From positions 1-52,136 of the forward strand of contig CAUCTV010000008.1 of assembly GCA_958445895.1 (NCBI GenBank): a stretch of 52,136 nucleotides of DNA, in the 5' to 3' direction. Origin of the DNA: an uncultured Collinsella sp. (GTDB lineage: Bacteria > Actinomycetota > Coriobacteriia > Coriobacteriales > Coriobacteriaceae). The translations under genes were made by a program, and so were the position numbers. This document shows, in pieces, positions 40,235-49,108 of the stretch. Each line of letters opens with the position of its first letter. Within the stretch, counting starts at the first letter, position 1. The notes beneath the pieces are model-generated. The model was not told the DNA's origin. It was given only the letters and a program-made list of their open reading frames with translations, and ran no database searches.

Positions 40235-41203
40235 CTACAGCGCTTCTTGCCATGGATATTCCTTTCCAAACATGCGATCGACTTCGAGCTGAATTCGCTC
40301 ATCGTCGATTGCCGCCAAAGATAGCGCAAGCGAAATGTTGTCGACACGGGAGGAGTCGGCAAACACGGGTGCATAGCGCCACACTTGGATCATCGCCGTT
40401 TCGTTATCCGGCAACTCCCCGTCTGCGACTTCGAGGTCGCTCAGTTGACGCCATGCACTTCTTAAGACGGCCTTTTGTTCCATGCCCGGCGCAGCGAGCA
40501 TCGAACGCGCAGCGAGCGCCGTCTCCCCGGCGTCAACAAGATAGTCGATCTGCGGCGTCTTCCTTGCAAAAAAGACCTTCGAAACAGGCGAGGAGAGCTC
40601 TGCCATGTGCTCGCTGAGCAGAAGATCAACGGCAACAGGGAACACGACGACACGTCGCTCGCGACGCTCGCGCCTCGCGAGCCCCCTGTCAACAAGCTCG
40701 GTTATGGCCTCACTCGCGCGGCTTGCCGAAATCCCAAGCGCACGACAAAGGTCATAGGGACGATATGGCTCCTGGGCTGCTCCCCAGATTGCGGCAGCCT
40801 GTGCGTTGGGTGACATCTTGGTCGCGTGATTGCGAAACCGGGCACCGCCCCTCTCCGTGCAAGCTGTGCCCATAAATGGAAGAAAAGCCTGTCTACCGGG
40901 GCAAACAAACGGAATCCCTTGTGCAACCAATGCTTTGCGCTGACGTGCATCGGCATCAGGAAACGAAACGACAACAGGAGTCTCCGCGCGCAAGGCTAGC
41001 TGGCTATAGACTCTCTTAGCCTCGGGAAGCCCGACGCCAGTAGGCAAGCTTGCAAGCAAAAACGAAAAACCGTTTGCGTCAACAGCGCGGACCTCAATCG
41101 CCCGCAGATGCAGCGGCAAGCATGCGGATCCAGGCCAAGTTTTGGTCTTGGAGGAAAGGCCTAGTGCTTCTTGCAAGTAGATTAGTGCTTCGTTCATTTC
41201 CAT
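40235..41203 (-). CDS. Winged-helix (MarR-fold) DNA-binding protein of unknown role
   Basis: About 322 residues from ATG 41203 (or 41197); the earlier in-frame ATG at 41242 falls in the probable -10 (TATAAT), so I exclude it. The N-terminal region has VVVSFPDADARQRKALV and GIPFVCPGRQAFLPFMG. It is followed by a winged helix, PYRPYDLCRALGISASRASE, then ITELVDRGLARRERRER. The C-terminal half is helical. This layout is common in unlinked Firmicutes and Coriobacteria proteins annotated MarR-like; some resemble AbiEi antitoxins, but no AbiEii toxin is beside it. It could control the pilus locus that flanks it, which is inference only. Confidence 0.75.
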   Translation of the reverse strand: MEMNEALIYLQEALGLSSKTKTWPGSACLPLHLRAIEVRAVDANGFSFLLASLPTGVGLPEAKRVYSQLALRAETPVVVSFPDADARQRKALVAQGIPFVCPGRQAFLPFMGTACTERGGARFRNHATKMSPNAQAAAIWGAAQEPYRPYDLCRALGISASRASEAITELVDRGLARRERRERRVVVFPVAVDLLLSEHMAELSSPVSKVFFARKTPQIDYLVDAGETALAARSMLAAPGMEQKAVLRSAWRQLSDLEVADGELPDNETAMIQVWRYAPVFADSSRVDNISLALSLAAIDDERIQLEVDRMFGKEYPWQEAL

Positions 41204-41215
41204 TGTTTTCGTTCG

Positions 41216-41240
41216 ATTCCAGTTTGTATTGGAATTATAC
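41216..41240 (-). promoter_or_regulatory. Promoter and dyad of the winged-helix gene
   Basis: On the minus strand TATAAT (41240-41235) runs into ATTCCAATACAAACTGGAAT, a dyad with ATTCCA/TGGAAT arms covering the expected start point. Likely autoregulatory operator. Confidence 0.5.
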
Positions 41241-41290
41241 ATAATTTTCGGAATTAAAGAGATATCGTTCGTGCCTAAGCCTACATTTGG

Positions 41291-41549
41291 GTTTTCAAAA
41301 TGTCCCGAATCGGCGGAGCGATTCGGGATACAATGTCAATAGAAAACGACGCACCCCGCGTAAATGTTTGGGAGCGCGGGCGGCCTAGTTTTCAGCTTTT
41401 GTTAAATGCCCGGGATCCTACCCCCGGGCATTCTTATTTGCGCTTGTTGCGGCGCAAATGCCTTCTACCGTCCGCACCGCGCGTGCGCCTACGGACCTTA
41501 AACCGAACCTCATACGAGTCAAGAAACGCGATGACGAACGTGCCCACCG
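41291..41549. repeat. Partial tandem duplication, copy A
   Basis: About 255 bp repeated at 41774-42023. It includes the TCCCGAATCG / CGATTCGGGA hairpin (41303-41328), the CCCGGGCATT hairpin (41405-41432) and the C-terminal coding part of the small ORF. Confidence 0.8.
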
Positions 41550-41586
41550 CCGCGAGGGCGGCGAGCGCGTTAAGGAATTTCAGCAT
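41434..41586 (-). CDS. Small hydrophobic/basic protein, possible type I toxin
   Basis: A 50-residue ORF from ATG 41586 with a strong GGAGGT six bases upstream. Residues 1-22 (MLKFLNALAALAAVGTFVIA...) form one membrane helix; the rest is very basic (RRRTRGADGRRHLRRNKRK). Just after the stop there is a terminator-like hairpin. Size, layout and the GTFVIAFL segment resemble holin-like type I toxins (TxpA/BsrG/Fst group), in which an antisense RNA controls the message. A partial second copy lies upstream at 41774-42023. No antisense promoter can be demonstrated by eye. Alternative: an uncharacterised small membrane protein. Confidence 0.6.
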   Translation of the reverse strand: MLKFLNALAALAAVGTFVIAFLDSYEVRFKVRRRTRGADGRRHLRRNKRK

Positions 41587-41773
41587 TTGGGGACCTCCGA
41601 TCGAGTCGTCGGCCGCCCGCGCACGGGATGCGTCGCATGGGTATTTTACTGCGAGTGTATGCACCCACGCCTGGTAAACGCGATTTTGACAAACATTTGT
41701 TCGATAGTTACACACACGGTTCCTCGCCCAGCGGAGCCTGGCCGCATTGTCCGGGTTTGCCCGACGTGTTTGC

Positions 41774-42023
41774 GTTTTCAAAATGTCCCGAATCGGCGGG
41801 GCGATTCAGAATACAATAGCCACAGGAAACAACGCACCCCGCGTAAGTGTTCGAAAGCGCGGGCGAGCAGTTTCCGGTGTTGTTAAATGTCCGGACTCCG
41901 AACCACGGGCATTTTAATCTGCACGCGCGGCGCAAATGCCTTCTACCGTCCGCACCGCGCGTGCGCCTACGGACCTTAATCCGAACCTCATACGAGTCAA
42001 GAAACGCGATGACGAACGTACCC
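41774..42023 (-). pseudogene. Truncated tandem copy (B) of the small toxin-like locus
   Basis: Encodes GTFVIAFLDSYEVRIKVRRR and the basic tail on the minus strand but lacks the start codon, the ribosome-binding site and the first 14 residues; homology stops abruptly at 42023. The hairpins present in copy A are degraded here, and the stop codon has been lost, as expected of a decaying copy. Confidence 0.65.
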
Positions 42024-42064
42024 GCATCGGACGGTGGAGGCTGGCTGCGTTGTCCCAAAAGAAC

Positions 42065-42093
42065 GGGGCAGACTCCAGTGCGGAGTCTGCCCC
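42065..42093 (-). terminator. Terminator of the pilus operon
   Basis: Perfect 12-bp arms GGGGCAGACTCC / GGAGTCTGCCCC, loop of five, followed on the minus strand by GTTCTTTT, about 100 bases past the last pilin stop. Confidence 0.8.
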
Positions 42094-42194
42094 GAAAAGA
42101 GAATGGCAAAGCAAGAACGTGGATGAACGAGAAAAGTGTCCGCAAGTCTCATGGCCATCACATCCCACCTGCCAAAGGGATGGATGAGCGAGCG

Positions 42195-43925
42195 TTACTC
42201 CTGTTCGGACTCCTCGGCCTGCTTACGGCTGCGGATGAGGTGCGCCACGCCAATGACGAGCACCGCGCCACCAGCGATCCAAGTGAAGGTCACGCCGTTA
42301 AGGCCGGTCAGCGGGAGGCCGGAGCCCTTCTTGTTCTTGATGGTGACGGGGATTTTGGTCGTGGTCACATTTTCATCAGTCGTAGGAGCGGCCATGCTGG
42401 AATTGGACGTCACATTGAGCTTTTTAAGCGTGCCGTCTGTATTGTATTCAGGCGCCACCGTGATTTCGAAGTCGGCAATGGTGTTGTAGCCCGCAGGTGT
42501 CTTGCTCTCAGAAATCAGATATGTGCCTGCAACAAGTCCGGGAATAGAGACCTTGTTGCCAGCCTCCGTAGTTTCAAACGTGTAAGCGTCATTTACGTCA
42601 TTACTGAAGCTGCCGTCTTTCTTCAACCATTTTTCAACGCTTTTATCGGACCCTTCCTTAATCATTTTGACCGTAAAGCCAGCATCGAGTTTCGCAGACG
42701 AGTTATCCGGGTCGATCTTAGTGACATCGAAGCCGAAGACGTAATCAGCGACCTTCTTCGATTCGGAAGTGCCGGTGCCGTTAGACATGGGATCGTTGGA
42801 GTAGACAAGCTTGACCTCGTTGGTGTTACCGGCGGCAGTGTATTCAGCCTTATCGGTCAGTTTTGCTTTATAGGTCACAACGACCTTAGAGTCGCCCCTA
42901 AGCGTCACGCCTGCAGCTTCTGCAGCATCCTTAAGATTGGAGAAGGAAATCGTCAGGTCTTGACCGCCAGTAAGGTTCCCAGAAGCGTTCTTAGTGTCCA
43001 CAAGGTCTACCGTGTAGCCATTTGCAGGCTGGATAACTTGACCGTTAATTGTCACCGTAACGGAGCTCTTGATAGCCTCCAGTCCAACAGAAAGATGATC
43101 CTGGAACGTATATTCGTACTTGGTGAAGGTGTCGATGTTGCTCGCAACGGAACCAGTCAGTTTATATTCGACCTCCTCGCCAATATACGAGTCACTCACC
43201 TTTCCCCATGTCGCACCCTCACGAACTTCCTTGTTGACCGTAGGAATGCTGGTCTTCTCGGTAACCTCTACATCGCCGGCGCCCACGACGGCATAAATCG
43301 GCGAAGTGGCAGTATTCTTGCTGCCGGTCGTCGACTTATCCGAAGCCAAAGTGTCCGCGTCAGTCAGAAACAGGTAATAACCAGATTTATCGAAAGAAAC
43401 CTTGGTACCCGCCCCAAACGAAGTCTCTCCAACGCCCGTCGGGTTAGTCGGATTGACATTCTTCGCAACCAGTCCAGCAAGCGTATTGAGCAAATCGGTG
43501 TCTTTGAGAACCGTCGTGTTTGTGGTCCCGGTAATGTTGGCAGTCAGCCAATTGGCAACATCCTGCGGGCTGGCATCGGTTGTCAGATCGTCTGCTTCAT
43601 CTTTATTATAGTCGTTGATGGCCTTAATAATGGCTTTTTGCGTCGTGTCATTAACGCCAGTTGCCCACTTAACATTCGAAACGACCTTGTCAGTCTTGCC
43701 AGTCTTGCCGCTCTCATCCACGACATCGGCCTCGAAAATCTGGTAGGCCTTGTACTTCACATCACCATTGTTTTCATTCTTATTGATGGTGATGGTATTG
43801 GCCGTTGCAGCCGTACCCTCAGCTGCAAACGCCATGGTCACCGGTGCCATAACGCCGCCGAAGCTCAGCGCTGCTGTGAGGCCGGCGGTTACTGCCAGGC
43901 GTGCGATGTTCTTGGTTGCTTTCAT
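42195..43925 (-). CDS. Major (backbone) LPXTG pilin, SpaA type
   Basis: A 576-residue secreted, wall-anchored pilin. Signal peptide residues 1-35 (ending MAFAAEG). After an N-terminal domain, a pilin-motif lysine lies in PTVNKEVREG near residue 245, where the sortase cleaves in the next subunit. CnaB-like isopeptide domains follow, with E-box ISESKTPAGY near 500. Sorting signal LPLTG (537-541), hydrophobic tail and RSRK end the protein. AGAGGTC precedes ATG 43925. GC content is lower than in neighbours, as often for exposed or acquired surface proteins. Last gene of the operon; between it and the previous pilin gene is a C10 tract. Confidence 0.93.
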   Translation of the reverse strand: MKATKNIARLAVTAGLTAALSFGGVMAPVTMAFAAEGTAATANTITINKNENNGDVKYKAYQIFEADVVDESGKTGKTDKVVSNVKWATGVNDTTQKAIIKAINDYNKDEADDLTTDASPQDVANWLTANITGTTNTTVLKDTDLLNTLAGLVAKNVNPTNPTGVGETSFGAGTKVSFDKSGYYLFLTDADTLASDKSTTGSKNTATSPIYAVVGAGDVEVTEKTSIPTVNKEVREGATWGKVSDSYIGEEVEYKLTGSVASNIDTFTKYEYTFQDHLSVGLEAIKSSVTVTINGQVIQPANGYTVDLVDTKNASGNLTGGQDLTISFSNLKDAAEAAGVTLRGDSKVVVTYKAKLTDKAEYTAAGNTNEVKLVYSNDPMSNGTGTSESKKVADYVFGFDVTKIDPDNSSAKLDAGFTVKMIKEGSDKSVEKWLKKDGSFSNDVNDAYTFETTEAGNKVSIPGLVAGTYLISESKTPAGYNTIADFEITVAPEYNTDGTLKKLNVTSNSSMAAPTTDENVTTTKIPVTIKNKKGSGLPLTGLNGVTFTWIAGGAVLVIGVAHLIRSRKQAEESEQE

Positions 43926-44032
43926 GTTGGGACCTCTTTCTTGGAGGTTGCTTTAATTCTTGTCATCATCAAAAGCCAGCAGGCGTATTTCCCTGCGCGC
44001 CACTCGCTACGGAGGCAGTACGCCATTGAGCA

Positions 44033-44042
44033 GGGGGGGGGG
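44033..44042. repeat. Homopolymer G10 tract between pilin genes
   Basis: Ten G on the plus strand (C10 in the mRNA), four bases after the stop codon of the 44047 pilin gene and about 108 bases before the backbone pilin start. A contingency-type repeat. Confidence 0.9.
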
Positions 44043-44046
44043 ACAA

Positions 44047-45702
44047 TTATTTATCATGGCGACCTCCTCCCCGCTTGATGACGAGCGCGACGACAATAGC
44101 CACTACTCCGATGACGGCCAAAGCCGTTACCAACACCAACGTTCTATCTCCCGTCGAGGGCATAAAGCCTCGACCTATTTCCTTAGTTGGGGCGTTGAGC
44201 AACGACAACTCAACCAAACCCTTCCCGGCATCGGCGGAATCAACCCGCAGGGGGCTTTCGGCCGATACGGTCACCTTCGGCTTCGCAGCCGCCACCTGGT
44301 CAACGTCCAGGCCCTCGGCCTTGACCGTCACGGAGCGCGTGCCCTCAAAGGCGGTGTAGCCCTTGGGTGCCTTGAGCTCGCGGACCTCCAGCTTGCCCGA
44401 GTCCACGCCCGAAACGGTCACGCGGCCGTCCTCGCCCGTGGTGACGGTGGCCTTGCCCTCCGCATCCCACGTGCCGTCGGCCGCCAGCGTGCGACCGCGG
44501 TCGTCGGCGATGCTCAGGACCGCCCCGGCAAGCGGCTTGTCGCCGTCGCTGCCGCGCTTGGTGAGCGCGAGATCCCAGGTGTAGGCACACGCGTCGTCGC
44601 TCGGCGTGCAGGTGAAGCCGGCGTCGCCGGACTGGTCGGCAAAGGGAGAGCGCGGGTAGCGCAGGTAGACCTCGTTGGGGTTGCCCTTCGCGATGCCGTG
44701 GTTGCATGCGCTGCTGAGCGGCGCGTTGTACACGGCGACCACGCGGGCGCCCGCGGTGAAGGCGTCGGCCCCGCCGAGCGCGGCGATCAGGTCGCCGGTG
44801 CGCACGGTGAAGGTCCCGTCCGCCGCTACCTTGGTGGCGCACTGGGCCGTGATGTCGGTCCAACCCTTCGCGGGCTCAGTGCCGGCGCGCCCGTCCTTGC
44901 CGGTCTGGACGGCGTCAAAGCCGCCGTCCGTGCCCGCCGCCACGTACACATGCATGCTCGCGGCCACCTTGGAGGGGTCGAGCCCCGCGCTCATGGTGTC
45001 GACGAACCGCACCGTATAGGTGTCGTAGGCCGTGAGGCCCGCCGGGACCGTGGCAGAGAGGCGCCAGAACAGGTCGTCGGCGACCGTGGCGTCGGCGGCC
45101 TTCTGCCAGGCGTCGGTACTGTCCTCCAGCACGTGCTTGGCGACCTTGGGCGTCGCCGCCTTGGGCTTGACGGCGACGGCGCTGCCGCCCACCAGGGCCA
45201 TGATCGGCGCGGTGCCGGCCTCGCCCTGGGCGATGGTGGCGTCGTCGGCGACGATGAGCCAGTAGCCGCAGGGCAGCTCGGCCGTCGTGCCCGCGTTAAG
45301 GGCCACGGGCACGGCGCCAGAGCTCTGGAGGGAACGAGCGAGCTGTGCGCTCAGCGCGCTCGTAAGGTGGGAATCGGCGTTGAGCCACTCGGCAGCTTCC
45401 TGCGCTGTGGTCTGGGATTTGGGCATGCCGGCACTGTGCAGCACAGGCAGTGCGGCGTCGTGGACGTCGTCGCTTGCCCAGGCGAGGTCGGTGGCGATCT
45501 TAGCGTCGTTGTCGCCGTCGACGACGTTGGCGCTAAAGATTTGGTAGGCATCGTAGCTGCTCGCCACGGTGCCGCTCACCGTGATGGAACCGGTCGAGGT
45601 CGGCTCGGCCTGCGCGGATGCGGGGAACACAACCGCGCAGGTACCGATCAAGAGGGCAAGCAGCGCAAACAAGATCGGGAAGGAGCTAACTTTCTTATTC
45701 AC
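44047..45702 (-). CDS. Minor (possibly basal) pilin with variant MPSTG sorting signal
   Basis: A 551-residue secreted protein. The start is GTG 45702, with GGGAGGT seven bases upstream and an 8-base overlap with the upstream gene (GTGAATAA). Signal peptide 1-32 (to ASAQA). An N-terminal domain similar to that of the backbone pilin follows (SSYDAYQIFSANVVDGDNDA versus KYKAYQIFEADVVDESG), then a CnaB domain with the E-box EVRELKAPKGYTAF. Sorting motif MPSTG (514-518) replaces LPXTG. GC content is high, unlike the backbone pilin. A different signal suggests anchoring by another sortase or a base/tip position. Confidence 0.9.
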   Translation of the reverse strand: MNKKVSSFPILFALLALLIGTCAVVFPASAQAEPTSTGSITVSGTVASSYDAYQIFSANVVDGDNDAKIATDLAWASDDVHDAALPVLHSAGMPKSQTTAQEAAEWLNADSHLTSALSAQLARSLQSSGAVPVALNAGTTAELPCGYWLIVADDATIAQGEAGTAPIMALVGGSAVAVKPKAATPKVAKHVLEDSTDAWQKAADATVADDLFWRLSATVPAGLTAYDTYTVRFVDTMSAGLDPSKVAASMHVYVAAGTDGGFDAVQTGKDGRAGTEPAKGWTDITAQCATKVAADGTFTVRTGDLIAALGGADAFTAGARVVAVYNAPLSSACNHGIAKGNPNEVYLRYPRSPFADQSGDAGFTCTPSDDACAYTWDLALTKRGSDGDKPLAGAVLSIADDRGRTLAADGTWDAEGKATVTTGEDGRVTVSGVDSGKLEVRELKAPKGYTAFEGTRSVTVKAEGLDVDQVAAAKPKVTVSAESPLRVDSADAGKGLVELSLLNAPTKEIGRGFMPSTGDRTLVLVTALAVIGVVAIVVALVIKRGGGRHDK

Positions 45703-48700
45703 GACGCTCACCTCCCTTCGCATTCGCCTTGCGACGAATGTGCATCCAGGCCGCAGCAGCGCAAAGCACCGCCGCGCCGGCAAGGTACGTCAGAGTGACG
45801 CCCGACATACCAGAAAGGGGCAAAGAGGTGGAGTAGGTGTTGGTGAAGGTGGGGGTGGAGTCGGGTTTGGTGCCGTCGAAGTTGACAGGATGCTGGTCTT
45901 TCGTGGCAATATCCTTGCCGTCAGCGCCCTTGATCTTGGTGTAGGTCACCGACTCGGCCTCGATCGAACCGTCCTCCTGGTCCTTCATCCTGACATCAAA
46001 TCGATAGACCGACTTGTCGTACTTATATTGCGAGAACCACGAAACCTCTGCACTCTCGCGCACGTAGTACGTAAAGTCTTTGCAAGCACCACGACCCGGA
46101 TCATCGGATTCCTTCTGCTTCAAGTCTTTAAGGCCGTACTCAATATCGGGGAAATAAAGCTTCTGGGGATTGTCGCCGCCGGCTTTGGTCGTAACCCTCT
46201 CGGCATTATTGAACTTATCGTTATCCGCAAACTCGAGCGTGAACTCCTTCATCTCGCCGCCCTTGACGACCTTGGTTGCCGCAGGCTTCCAGGAGCCAAG
46301 AGAAGTATAGGGCTCAATTTTGTTGATAAAGGTAGGGTTATCATTGTCACCGATAACGACCGTAGTCGTCGTGTCATTCGACGAGTTGTTATCCGATGGA
46401 CGCGTAACGGAGTAGTTTGCGCGATCAAGTTCTACGAAATCCTGATTCCCCTCGGCCTTTTTACAGACGGTGACTTTATTCACCTTGTAATAATTAATAG
46501 GAATCGACATGAGATGGTCAGTTTTGTATGAATTGCTATCGACTGTTGCCACGATCTTGTAAATGGTCTTATCGAATTTGGTATCCAATTCGTTGTCGCC
46601 GCTGATGGGCTCCTCAACTAGATAGAAAACATACTGCCCCGAAGAATAGTCCTTGCCAGAGTCGAAGGTGATACTGCCGTCCGATTCAACAGTCGCCTCA
46701 CCTGCGACGCTGCATTCGCCCATATCAAGCATGCCGTCATCTTTCCAAGAAGGCTCAATGGAACCCTCTTGGCGCAGCAGCTTAAACTTGTACGCGTGTC
46801 CCTCAAGGCTTTGCGAGTTTCCCTCTGCATCTTTAAGCACCTTAGTGGCGTTGAGCTTCATGTTCGGATAAACGCTCAGCTCAGCAACCTCGCCAACGGT
46901 GAGATCGCCGTTGGTCATGATGCCGCCGCCATGGGTAAACGAGTAGTTGCCACTGATGATGGTCGTAGCCGCCACTTGCGCCTTTTCTACGGCCTCGTCA
47001 GTCGGATGGGCCTCCAAGCCGAACATGTACTTGGCCTCGGCGCCGCCGTTAGGATCGATGGCGATCTTTTGACCATCACAGGTACCCTTCCAGCCAGCAG
47101 AACCATTGCCGAGCATCTTTCCAAGAACGACTGCGACCGTCTTATCGCTGCCCTTCTTGCGCACGAGGAAGAAGTCCTTGTGGCCGGCAGTTTTGAAGTC
47201 ATCGGTAATGTACTCAGGCTTACTGTCCTCGTCCTTGCCATTACCACCGGCAGAGAAGTGCTCGCCACGATCCGTATTGTTATAGATTGCGGCACCATTT
47301 GAGTGCGAGACAATCGTTTCACCCGTAGGGCAAGCACCAACGCCGCCGCCCCAGCCGCCGGCTTCATTATCAGTAATCAGCGTCTTTACGATGTTGAGCT
47401 TGCCGCCCTTCTGGATAAAGATGCCACCGCCGCCCCAGTCGCCGCCACGGCTCTCACCCGTCATGGTCTTGTTGTTGGTGATGTAAACCTTGTTGGACAT
47501 GCCCGGCTCAGTCCCAATATTGCCGGTAGTACCGGTGGAAATACGGAGACCACCGCCCTCGGCGTTTACAGATTTGTTGCCGGCAATCGTGCCGCCTGTC
47601 ATCTTAAACGTAATCGCCTGGTTCCAGAAACCAGCGTAGATTCCGCCGCCGGCCTCATGAGAGTAATTGGCAGTAACGGAACCACCCGTCATGGTCAGCT
47701 TTCCACCGTTCGTGGACGCAATGCCGCCGCCACCGAGGAGACCGTTGTTGTAAAGGTTGTCACTAATGATGCGAGCGTCAGCTTGGTTGTTAGTTATGCA
47801 GGCAGAGCCGCTAATGGTTACGGTTGCACCCTTGGTATAAACACCGCCACCGTAACCGCCGCTGTCGGTGTTATCGCCATTGTTGATTTCATTGGCATAT
47901 GTTGCATTGCCCGAAATGACACCGCCGGAGAGATTCAACGTGACACCGCTGTCGGCAAAAATACCACCACCGGAAGCAGCCTTATTCGCTGCGATCACGC
48001 CGCCGGTCATGTTGACCGTGACTTTCGCGCCCGCTACGCACAGGCCGCCGCCCCAGCCGCCACGTTGCTGATTGAGATTCGCGCCAGTAATAAAACCGCG
48101 ATTGATATTCACATGAGTTTCATTGCTTTTCCCCTCGGCAAAGATGATATGACCGTTGTTGGTCAAATCCCTCGGTGTCGTGATCATGCCTCCGTTGAGG
48201 TTAAGCGTACCGCCGTCCGCAACAGAGATGACCTGTTGGACCGAGCCACGGTCGGACGCAGCAACGATTGCGCCGAAACCGCTGACGACATGCTCAGTCG
48301 TGGTTTCAGTGGTGGTGGTGCCAAGGGTATCTGCGTTAGGCGCGCTCGTGGTTTCATAATAGGTTAAGCTCTGAGGAGTACCTTTGTTGTCACCGGTCCA
48401 TGCCATAGTTGCAAGCTTGCCAGGATCTTTATCAACGACCGAAGGTGTATCGCTAACATGGGCAGAGTCTTCAACGGTAAGTGCACCGCTCGCTACCGTA
48501 ATGAACGTGTCGTTATCACCAGCGGAGTAATAAAGCTTATAGCCCGCAAGGTCGATCGTAGTGTCTTTGTTGATGGGGATCGGCTCGCTCGAACTAATAT
48601 CAGCAGCCAGACGCAGCTTTGCGGGCTTGTCCGCCGTGGCAAGGGCAAGGTACGTAGACAGGTCTCTGTCATTGTTCAGCAGCGCGTACCCATCCGAATC

Positions 48701-49108
48701 TTGTTGAAGTTTCTGATCCACACCTTCATTTGCAACAGTAGCGACCTTATAGACAGACTGCCCATCATCCGCGGGCTGCGCAGCGCTCTCGGCTCCCGTG
48801 TCATCAGGCAACGGGGCCGCCCTGAGAGTATCGTCGCCAGTCCCGTCGCCCTCGGTCTCGTCACTATTCTGGTTGTCGGTATCCCCGTTGTTGGTATTGT
48901 CTACATCAGTAGACTCAGTTGAGGAACCCCCCCCCATCACAGTTTCCTCGGTAGAAACCGCCTCGGCATCGTTGGCGATGGCCTGCGAGATCGGAGGCAT
49001 GACGAGCGACAGTACCAGGCTCAACACGGAGGCTCCGCACAAAACGCCTGCCAGTACACGGCGCGTCGCTTTATTACTCTGCTTAGATTTGTCCGAATTC
49101 GCTTTCAT
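45695..49108 (-). CDS. Large pilus-tip adhesin with beta-helix and Spy0128-like domains
   Basis: An 1137-residue wall-anchored protein, first gene of the operon. Start ATG 49108 (MKANSDKSKQ) has GGGGAGGAG upstream. Signal/transmembrane region is at about 18-45. A Thr/Asn/Asp-rich linker (about 55-120) contains a G9 run coding Met58-Gly-Gly-Gly. A right-handed beta-helix (about 170-700) shows repeats such as MTGGVIAANKAASGGGIF and LSGGVISGNATYA. Two Spy0128/FctA-like pilin domains (about 740-1090) contain YVFYLVEEPISGDNE and FTYYVRES. The sorting signal is LPLSG (1096-1100). Probably the ligand-binding tip. Phase variation is possible through the G9 run. Confidence 0.92.
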   Translation of the reverse strand: MKANSDKSKQSNKATRRVLAGVLCGASVLSLVLSLVMPPISQAIANDAEAVSTEETVMGGGSSTESTDVDNTNNGDTDNQNSDETEGDGTGDDTLRAAPLPDDTGAESAAQPADDGQSVYKVATVANEGVDQKLQQDSDGYALLNNDRDLSTYLALATADKPAKLRLAADISSSEPIPINKDTTIDLAGYKLYYSAGDNDTFITVASGALTVEDSAHVSDTPSVVDKDPGKLATMAWTGDNKGTPQSLTYYETTSAPNADTLGTTTTETTTEHVVSGFGAIVAASDRGSVQQVISVADGGTLNLNGGMITTPRDLTNNGHIIFAEGKSNETHVNINRGFITGANLNQQRGGWGGGLCVAGAKVTVNMTGGVIAANKAASGGGIFADSGVTLNLSGGVISGNATYANEINNGDNTDSGGYGGGVYTKGATVTISGSACITNNQADARIISDNLYNNGLLGGGGIASTNGGKLTMTGGSVTANYSHEAGGGIYAGFWNQAITFKMTGGTIAGNKSVNAEGGGLRISTGTTGNIGTEPGMSNKVYITNNKTMTGESRGGDWGGGGIFIQKGGKLNIVKTLITDNEAGGWGGGVGACPTGETIVSHSNGAAIYNNTDRGEHFSAGGNGKDEDSKPEYITDDFKTAGHKDFFLVRKKGSDKTVAVVLGKMLGNGSAGWKGTCDGQKIAIDPNGGAEAKYMFGLEAHPTDEAVEKAQVAATTIISGNYSFTHGGGIMTNGDLTVGEVAELSVYPNMKLNATKVLKDAEGNSQSLEGHAYKFKLLRQEGSIEPSWKDDGMLDMGECSVAGEATVESDGSITFDSGKDYSSGQYVFYLVEEPISGDNELDTKFDKTIYKIVATVDSNSYKTDHLMSIPINYYKVNKVTVCKKAEGNQDFVELDRANYSVTRPSDNNSSNDTTTTVVIGDNDNPTFINKIEPYTSLGSWKPAATKVVKGGEMKEFTLEFADNDKFNNAERVTTKAGGDNPQKLYFPDIEYGLKDLKQKESDDPGRGACKDFTYYVRESAEVSWFSQYKYDKSVYRFDVRMKDQEDGSIEAESVTYTKIKGADGKDIATKDQHPVNFDGTKPDSTPTFTNTYSTSLPLSGMSGVTLTYLAGAAVLCAAAAWMHIRRKANAKGGERRE
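48927..48935 (-). repeat. G9 homopolymer inside the adhesin coding sequence
   Basis: Nine G on the minus strand encode the end of Met58 and Gly59-61. As printed the frame is open (ON); a change of one base would stop translation early. Confidence 0.92.
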
